A stretch of DNA of 64,000 bases, taken from assembly GCA_905182865.1 (NCBI GenBank), contig CAJJCY010000003.1:159001-223000 (forward strand), in the 5' to 3' direction. The DNA comes from an uncultured SAR324 cluster bacterium. GTDB lineage: Bacteria > SAR324 > NAC60-12. The notes beneath the pieces are model-generated. The model saw only the letters and a list, made by a program, of their open reading frames with translations. It made no database searches and had not been told where the DNA came from. The position numbers were made by a program, and so were the translations under genes. Below are positions 59,314 through 64,000 of this stretch, piece after piece. The stretch's first letter is position 1. The number at the start of each line of letters is the position of its first letter.

Positions 59314-59449
59314 TTATAACAAACTCACCAAGTCATTCCAGGTCACAAAAATCATTAGAGAAACCAGTAATGAAAATCCAACCATCTGGGTCTTTTCCCT
59401 CAAGGCAATGCTCAAAGGTCCACCGTTAAATTTTTCTACCAGCAGCAGA
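59233..59449 (-). repeat. Duplicated segment covering the rseP 3' end and downstream sequence (copy 2)
   Basis: This stretch matches 60721-60940 nearly base for base, with a few substitutions. The shared run CAAGTCATTCCAGGTCACAA and many others leave no doubt. The original copy spans the 3' end of intact rseP and the sequence after it. The copy directly follows the end of gene A. It indicates a tandem duplication of a block containing the rseP end, the intergenic region and a repeat gene. Confidence 0.85.
59314..59449 (-). pseudogene. Truncated copy of the rseP C-terminus
   Basis: Within the duplicated segment, the minus strand still encodes the final residues of RseP (ending TWNDLVSLL, then TAA at 59314-59316), against TWNDLMSLL in the intact gene. 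No start or catalytic part is present. It is a scar of the tandem duplication. Confidence 0.8.
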
Positions 59450-59482
59450 GAAATAGTGCGTCACTTATGTTCTTGGATGGTA

Positions 59483-60546
59483 TTAACCTACATCGCCACC
59501 AGATTGATCGTCTTCCTCTACCTTTGGAACACCATCATCTTGTGGTCCCACTTCTGCCATCGTATCCGGAGCTCCTTGACCTGCTTCCGGCATACTACTT
59601 GCCGCATCTTGCGCAGCTGCTTGGTCTATTGCAGTTCCCATTGGATCATCCGTTGGAGGAGGAGTTCCTTTATCCGTTCCCTCGTCAGCAAATGCTTGAT
59701 CCAAGGCAACAATACCTTGGTCACCTTCTCCCATCATTTCAGCAGGTGGTTGACCCTCTACTCCAGTCATGTCTCCAGACATAGCGGTCATGTCGCCAGT
59801 CACTCCAGTCATGTCACCTTCGCAACCTGTCATGTCACCAGTTACACCAGACAATCACCTCCCCGTCATTCACCTTCGCAACCTGTCATGTCACCAGTTA
59901 CACCAGACATATCGCCCTCGCAACCTGTAATGTCTCCAGTTGCACCAGACACATCTCCGATTACTCCAGACACATCTCCGGCAACCCCTGTCATGTCGCC
60001 AGTTATTCCAGACAAATCTCCGTATAAAGTAGATACATCTCCAGTTACTCCAGACACATCCCCAGTTACAGTAGACACATTTCCGGTAACGCCTGTCGTG
60101 TCACCGCTTACATCCGTCATGTCACCAGTTGGGGCGACGTAAGGAGGAGGTCCCATATCAGTACCAGGGTCTGTGGCTTCTTGAGCAGCTTCCATTGCAG
60201 AGCCAAAAGCCTCTCCAGGTGATACGCCACTAGCCATTGCATCTGCAAAACCATCGGAAGCAGCTTCCATTCCCTGATCAAAATCTGCTTGAGGTACTCC
60301 CATTTCGGTTGCTACTTCTTGAGCTGCAGCGCCGGCTGCTTCAAAGGCCTCTTGGGGTGATGCTCCACCTTCTAAAGCTTCTCCGTATGCCTGGCTCGCA
60401 GCAGAACCTATGCCATCTGTTTCACCACCTTGCTGGGCTTGACCTTGGTTTGCTTGCTGGCCTTGTTCTCCACCTGTTGCTTGTCTCATTAAGTTTTGTA
60501 AATTACTCATTGAGGTTAGGGAAAAGATATCAGTATCCAACTTCAT
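59483..60546 (-). CDS. Heptad-repeat protein A, putative type I secretion cargo
   Basis: About 350 codons with frame changes only near 59840-59870. The N-terminal 125 residues are Ala/Gly/Gln/Glu-rich and helical (LQNLMRQATGGEQGQQANQ, GGASPQEAFEAAGAAAQEVA, ASGVSPGEAFGSAMEAAQEA) without a Sec signal. Then come about eighteen heptads of the form GDVSGVT/GDMTGCE. The C-terminus is acidic (DPMGTAIDQAAAQDAASS) and ends GVPKVEEDDQSGGDVG, like the end of protein B. ATG 60546 is listed; Met13 (60510) is an alternative. Heptad Asp residues suggest metal binding or a beta-solenoid, which is inference. Probably the first gene of the secretion locus. Confidence 0.72.
59755..60135 (-). repeat. 21-bp tandem repeat encoding heptads (gene A)
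   Basis: About eighteen 21-base units encoding GD-x-S/T-G-V/C-T/E. They are more diverged than in gene B (GDVSGVT, GDVSTLY, GDLSGIT, GDITGCE), suggesting an older or less homogenised array. The Val-rich units dominate near the N-terminal side, and Cys-containing GDMTGCE units near the C-terminal side. Confidence 0.85.
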
Positions 60547-60720
60547 ACTGAATTATTCCAATATAATTTAATTCAGTGCTAACTTGTTTTTCAAATTATT
60601 TTTTTAACTAAGCTCACCACTTTAAAAACAATACCGAATAAGCCAACCACCGGTATCGATTAAAAGGTCCTGAATCAAGAAACCTGTTTCACTTCAAACT
60701 AGATTTTTTGAAAAGTTCCA

Positions 60721-60940
60721 TTCGAAATGTTTCAGCCATGCAGTTCAGCTTTAAATTTGTCACAAATCCTGAAAATACTGGATCCACCTGATAAAAAATA
60801 TTTATAACAAACTCATCAAGTCATTCCAGGTCACAAAAACCATTAGAGAAATCAGTAATGAAAAACCAACCATCTGGGTCTTTTCCCGCATGGAAACGCT
60901 CAAAGGACTACCCTTGAACTTTTCTATCAGCAGCATGAAG
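60721..60940 (-). repeat. Duplicated segment at the rseP 3' end (copy 1, original)
   Basis: Contains the last part of intact rseP and about 80 bases beyond its stop. It matches 59233-59449. As the reading frame is intact here, I take this as the source copy. Confidence 0.85.
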
Positions 60941-62121
60941 ATGTGACCGCCGTCAAGGGCAGGAATCGGAAGCAAATTAAAGATACCCAGCTGCAGACTT
61001 ATGAAAGACATAAGGAAAAACAACTCTGCGATTCCGCTGCGGACTGCATCACCAATTACCATTCCAATTTTTACTGGACCGCCAAGGTCATCCATTGAAC
61101 CTTCTCCCTGGAAGATCTGTCCCAGAAAACCCAAGGTAGCTTTTGTCAGAAACCACAGCCGGGATGTTCCCAAGCTAACAGATTCGCCAAATGAGAAAGA
61201 GCGGGAAATCTTAAACATGCTCATGCCCAAAAGCCATCTTTGGGACTTTGGTTCTAAATACGGAGCAACTTCAACAAATTGAATGTCGCCATTTCTTTCC
61301 AGCTCAACGGTGAGTGTTTTAGTGGCTGTTTCCAAATTGTTAACACTATCTTGCATAAATTGTTGTACAGCAGGAGAAATTTCACTCCAATCCAGGATAG
61401 GCTGGCCGTTTACTCTCGTTACTTTGTCTCCAGCTTGAATACCTGCCTTCATGGCCGGAGATTGTTCTGTAAATTCACCAACAACTGGAGCAAGGAATGG
61501 AGACAATCCCATTGGTCCTGCATTCTGAAATGCTGTTCCAGAACCTTCCATAACCACCAAGCTCCCAGCCCGATCAACTTCCATGGTCAGGGTTTCTTCA
61601 GTAGAAACTTTAGCCAGTTCACTATGCAGTTCTCCCCAGTTTTTAACATAGGTGCCGTTCACTGCAAGTATTTCATCATTTGCGCGGATCCCTATTTCCT
61701 GGGCGTAGCTTCCCTGTTGGACATTTTGAATGAGGGGAGGTTCATTTAAATAAGCAGGCATATCCATACCAATCAAAAAAACCAGTGGCATAAAAATTAA
61801 TGCAAACAACAGATTCATTGCCGGGCCTGCAGCAAGTATGTAAAGGCGTTGAAAAATTGATTTTGCAGCATAATTTGTCGGATCATCCGGATTTTCATCA
61901 TCGACGTTCTGTCCAAACAATTTAACATAACCTCCAATCGGAACCCAAGAAAGCCGGTATTCTGTATCTCCAATCTGCTTGCCCCACGCAGTTGGCGGGA
62001 ATCCAATTGAGAAGGCTTCGACCTTTACTCCTACATGACGTGCCGCCAGAAAATGTCCAAGTTCATGAATGAAAATCAAAACTCCAAGAACTGCTATAAA
62101 AGATAAAATTGTTGTCAGCAT
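60802..62121 (-). CDS. rseP: Site-2 zinc metalloprotease RseP
   Basis: RseP cuts anti-sigma factors and signal-peptide remnants within the inner membrane. The 439 residues have the first-helix zinc motif LIFIHELGHFLAARHVG (HExxH near residue 18-22), PDZ domains in the middle (MKAGIQAGDKVTRVNGQPI), and the last zinc ligand in NLLPIPALDGGHIFMLL near residue 385. Four membrane segments. It stands in the common cdsA-dxr-rseP order, with an ACT-domain gene inserted before it. Confidence 0.95.
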   Translation of the reverse strand: MLTTILSFIAVLGVLIFIHELGHFLAARHVGVKVEAFSIGFPPTAWGKQIGDTEYRLSWVPIGGYVKLFGQNVDDENPDDPTNYAAKSIFQRLYILAAGPAMNLLFALIFMPLVFLIGMDMPAYLNEPPLIQNVQQGSYAQEIGIRANDEILAVNGTYVKNWGELHSELAKVSTEETLTMEVDRAGSLVVMEGSGTAFQNAGPMGLSPFLAPVVGEFTEQSPAMKAGIQAGDKVTRVNGQPILDWSEISPAVQQFMQDSVNNLETATKTLTVELERNGDIQFVEVAPYLEPKSQRWLLGMSMFKISRSFSFGESVSLGTSRLWFLTKATLGFLGQIFQGEGSMDDLGGPVKIGMVIGDAVRSGIAELFFLMSFISLQLGIFNLLPIPALDGGHIFMLLIEKFKGSPLSVSMREKTQMVGFSLLISLMVFVTWNDLMSLL

Positions 62122-62148
62122 AATGAAATAAAATGGGAAAGTTAGTAG

Positions 62149-62535
62149 TTATAAAAACTTGTATCCTGCACTTTTAAGTGCAGTTTTTGCAGTTTCCAAT
62201 ACTTGTTTTTGGATCAAAAGGTAGTCCGTCTCAAATGTTGAAATTGCAAAAATACTGATCTTTGCTTTTTCCAGTGTATCAGAAAGTCCAGCAAGTATAC
62301 CAGTCAGTTTTAAGTCCAGTGGTCCTGCCACTTTCAAGCATTTCCAGTTTGGGCTGCTGTTCTCACTTTGAATTAAGATTTGATCCGGACAGACCAAAGA
62401 CAATTCTTCTTGTGAATTGCTCAGACTGTAGAATTCACAATCAGTCAGCCCTTCCGGTAATTTAGTGCTTTGGTCAAGCTTATGAATGATATAGGTTTCT
62501 TCCAAGATTGAGAGTACTATTTTAGTTGAATCCAT
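62149..62535 (-). CDS. ACT-domain protein (CASTOR-like)
   Basis: 128 residues. The C-terminal half, LDLKLTGILAGLSDTLEKAK followed by ISIFAISTFETDYLLIQKQ, is the ACT fold with the GILA and STFxTDYIL-type motifs of the CASTOR-like family (amino-acid-binding ACT proteins). The N-terminal half has the family form IHKLD, then EFYSLSNSQEELSLVCP. It lies between dxr and rseP on the minus strand, 27 bases before rseP. The ligand is unknown. Confidence 0.82.
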   Translation of the reverse strand: MDSTKIVLSILEETYIIHKLDQSTKLPEGLTDCEFYSLSNSQEELSLVCPDQILIQSENSSPNWKCLKVAGPLDLKLTGILAGLSDTLEKAKISIFAISTFETDYLLIQKQVLETAKTALKSAGYKFL

Positions 62536-62558
62536 ATTTCCTTATATTTCAAGGGCAA

Positions 62559-63814
62559 CTAGATAATACTCTCCAGTATTTTGCTTGCTTGCTTGCGTCC
62601 CCATTTATCAGCATGTTCTGCATCTTCCAGTGTGCTGATTTTCTGGAGGAAAGAAGGTACATCTACTTGGTGCAAGGCTTTTTCAAAGTCCTTGATCACG
62701 GCTGCAACAGTTTCAGCAATCTCAACAAAACGGATTTCTTCACCCAAAAAGGCGGTAACAACTGTTTCATTGGCGCCATTCAAAACGGCAGGTGCTGCTC
62801 CTCCCTGTTTAGCAACTTTGATTGCAAGCGGAAGGCAGGGGTAGCGCTGCGGGTTAATTTTTTCAAAATGGAGCGCACTCATGGAAAGTGGATCCAAACG
62901 GGGGATTTTCAACGGCAGCCGTTCGGGCCAGCCTAGACAGTATGCAATCGGAACTTTCATGTCTGGAAGACCCATTTGCGCTTTCATCGACCCATCTATC
63001 GAATTCGAGCCATCGAATGAATGATGCTTTCCCGCTGCATCAGCACATCAATATTTTCAACCGGAGTATTGAACAACCAGTGTGCCTCGATTATTTCCAG
63101 ACCTTTGTTCATCATCGTCGCCGAATCGATGGAAATTTTTCGACCCATTTCCCAATTGGGATGGCTCAGTGCTTCAGCAAGAGTAATCTTTCCGAACTCC
63201 TTCAGAGGAAGATCCCGGAATGGACCTCCGGAGGCAGTCAAAATCAGTCTGGCAATATGCTCCAGAGGCTCTCCGTGGAGTGCTTGAAAAATCGCATTAT
63301 GCTCACTGTCTGTGGGCAACAGCTTCGCACCAGTTTTATTAGCTGTTTGTACAAACAGTTCTCCTGCCATCACCAGTGGTTCTTTGTTGGCCACTGCCAC
63401 CGTTTTACCTGCCTGGACTGCAGAATAAGTTGGTTGCAATCCTGCTGCTCCAACAATTCCGGCTACCACTAAATCCACTTCAGGATCACTGGAAATCTGA
63501 ATTAAGCCTTCAACACCCCAGACAAACTCGGTTTCTGTACCAGAATTTCTGTCGCGGAACGTTTCACGTAATTCCCTTGCTTGCTCAGAGTTGTCCACAC
63601 ACACCAAACGTGGTTGAAACTCCTTTATTTGCTCAACCAAACACTCAATTGAACTTCGGCAGGACAGGGCTTCAATTTTAAATTTATGCGGAAATTGACG
63701 AACTATTTCTAGTGTATTGAGACCAATCGAACCTGTTGCGCCCAGGACTGTTAATTTAGTAACAACTGAGGGTGGAACTTCCTGACCATTTGCTGTGCTT
63801 ACTGAGGATTTCAT
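62559..63814 (-). CDS. dxr: 1-deoxy-D-xylulose 5-phosphate reductoisomerase (frameshifted)
   Basis: Produces 2-C-methylerythritol 4-phosphate in the non-mevalonate isoprenoid pathway. The NADPH motif is LTVLGATGSIGLNTLEIV. KEPLVMAGELF and LLPTDSEHNAIFQAL hold metal and substrate ligands. LTASGGPFRDLPL and HPNWEMGRKISIDSATMMNK form the catalytic core. After DVLMQRESIIHSM the frame is lost near 62998-63015 (two surplus bases) and resumes GSMKAQMGLPDMKVPIAY to the end. As the pathway is normally essential, a sequence error is likely. It overlaps cdsA by 4 bases. Confidence 0.94.
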
Positions 63815-64000
63815 CCGAGTTGCAATATATAGTAAAATACGGGCGCAGCAAGCATGTGACCGTCAATCCTGTCAAGGATTCCGCCATGTCCGGGCAGCAA
63901 AGTCCCGGAGTCTTTGACATCGCAGAGCCGTTTTATTTTGGATTCTACCAAATCTCCCAGTTGACCTACAACTGCCAGCAGCATGGCCAGCATCAACCCA
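63811..64000 (-). CDS. cdsA: Phosphatidate cytidylyltransferase, C-terminal end (gene runs off the right edge)
   Basis: The visible 62 codons carry the C-terminal CdsA signature VGQLGDLVESKIKRLCDVKD, then LLPGHGGILDRIDG, which hold the metal-binding Asp residues. CdsA makes CDP-diacylglycerol from CTP and phosphatidic acid in the inner membrane. The stop overlaps the dxr start by 4 bases. Confidence 0.93.
   Translation of the reverse strand, partial: GLMLAMLLAVVGQLGDLVESKIKRLCDVKDSGTLLPGHGGILDRIDGHMLAAPVFYYILQLG

Overview
This window comes from a moderately AT-rich Gram-negative bacterium. Evidence for an outer membrane is an OstA/LptA-like LPS-export protein, a TolC-family channel, RseP, a beta-barrel-like protein and cytochrome c maturation genes. 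Evidence for a proteobacterium-like lineage is an NtrY-type kinase, ClpS/ClpA, and a 6S RNA sitting directly downstream of zapA. A 2-aminoethylphosphonate-type ABC importer fits a marine heterotroph of the delta/SAR324 type. That placement is inference; nothing here fixes the taxon.

Layout. 1-6.0 kb (minus): uvrC (3' end outside the window), a DsbA-like oxidoreductase, rsmE, clpA-clpS and a serine acetyltransferase. 6.1-12 kb (mixed strands): pyrE, a HEPN-like protein, a Nudix hydrolase, a GspF-like protein, a beta-barrel-like protein followed by a decayed barrel gene, and dapB. 12-16.9 kb: a Xer-type recombinase with an altered active site, 6S RNA, zapA, a coiled-coil protein, rbgA and azlCD. 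16.9-26 kb (minus): a tightly coupled run gcvP - RecE-like nuclease - Nudix/metallo-beta-lactamase fusion - rnr - typA. 26.5-34.6 kb: an ArsR-like regulator, a VKOR-like protein, a ParB-like protein, a frameshifted glpD, the phosphonate importer phnS-phnT-phnU and a HAD pseudogene. 34.8-45.6 kb (minus): FKBP, an OstA-like protein, pyrG, a YjbQ-family protein, ntrY, ccmE-ccmD-ccmC, gatB, two nucleotide-metabolism genes and msrB. 45.9-52.6 kb: a TolC-like protein with a periplasmic adaptor, hemH, argJ and a second GspF-like gene.

52.7-60.5 kb (minus) is the unusual part. Two paralogous acidic proteins are built from a seven-residue repeat close to GDMTGCE (a 21-bp DNA repeat). They are followed on the same strand by an HlyB-like ABC exporter with a peptidase-dead N-terminal domain, and by an HlyD-type adaptor with a cyclic-nucleotide-binding domain fused to its cytoplasmic N-terminus. 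I read this as a type I secretion locus with its own repeat-protein cargo. The two cargo genes look like products of a tandem duplication that also copied the 3' end of the neighbouring rseP. 60.8-64 kb (minus): rseP, an ACT-domain protein, dxr and the end of cdsA, in the usual cdsA-dxr-rseP order.

Quality caveat: many genes, including ones that are normally essential (pyrG, dxr, hemH), are broken by single-base indels while the protein continues in another frame. Sequencing or assembly error is the simplest explanation, so each frameshift should be treated as provisional. The secretion locus and its repeat genes carry far more of them than the rest. No tRNA, rRNA, CRISPR array or intact insertion sequence was found.
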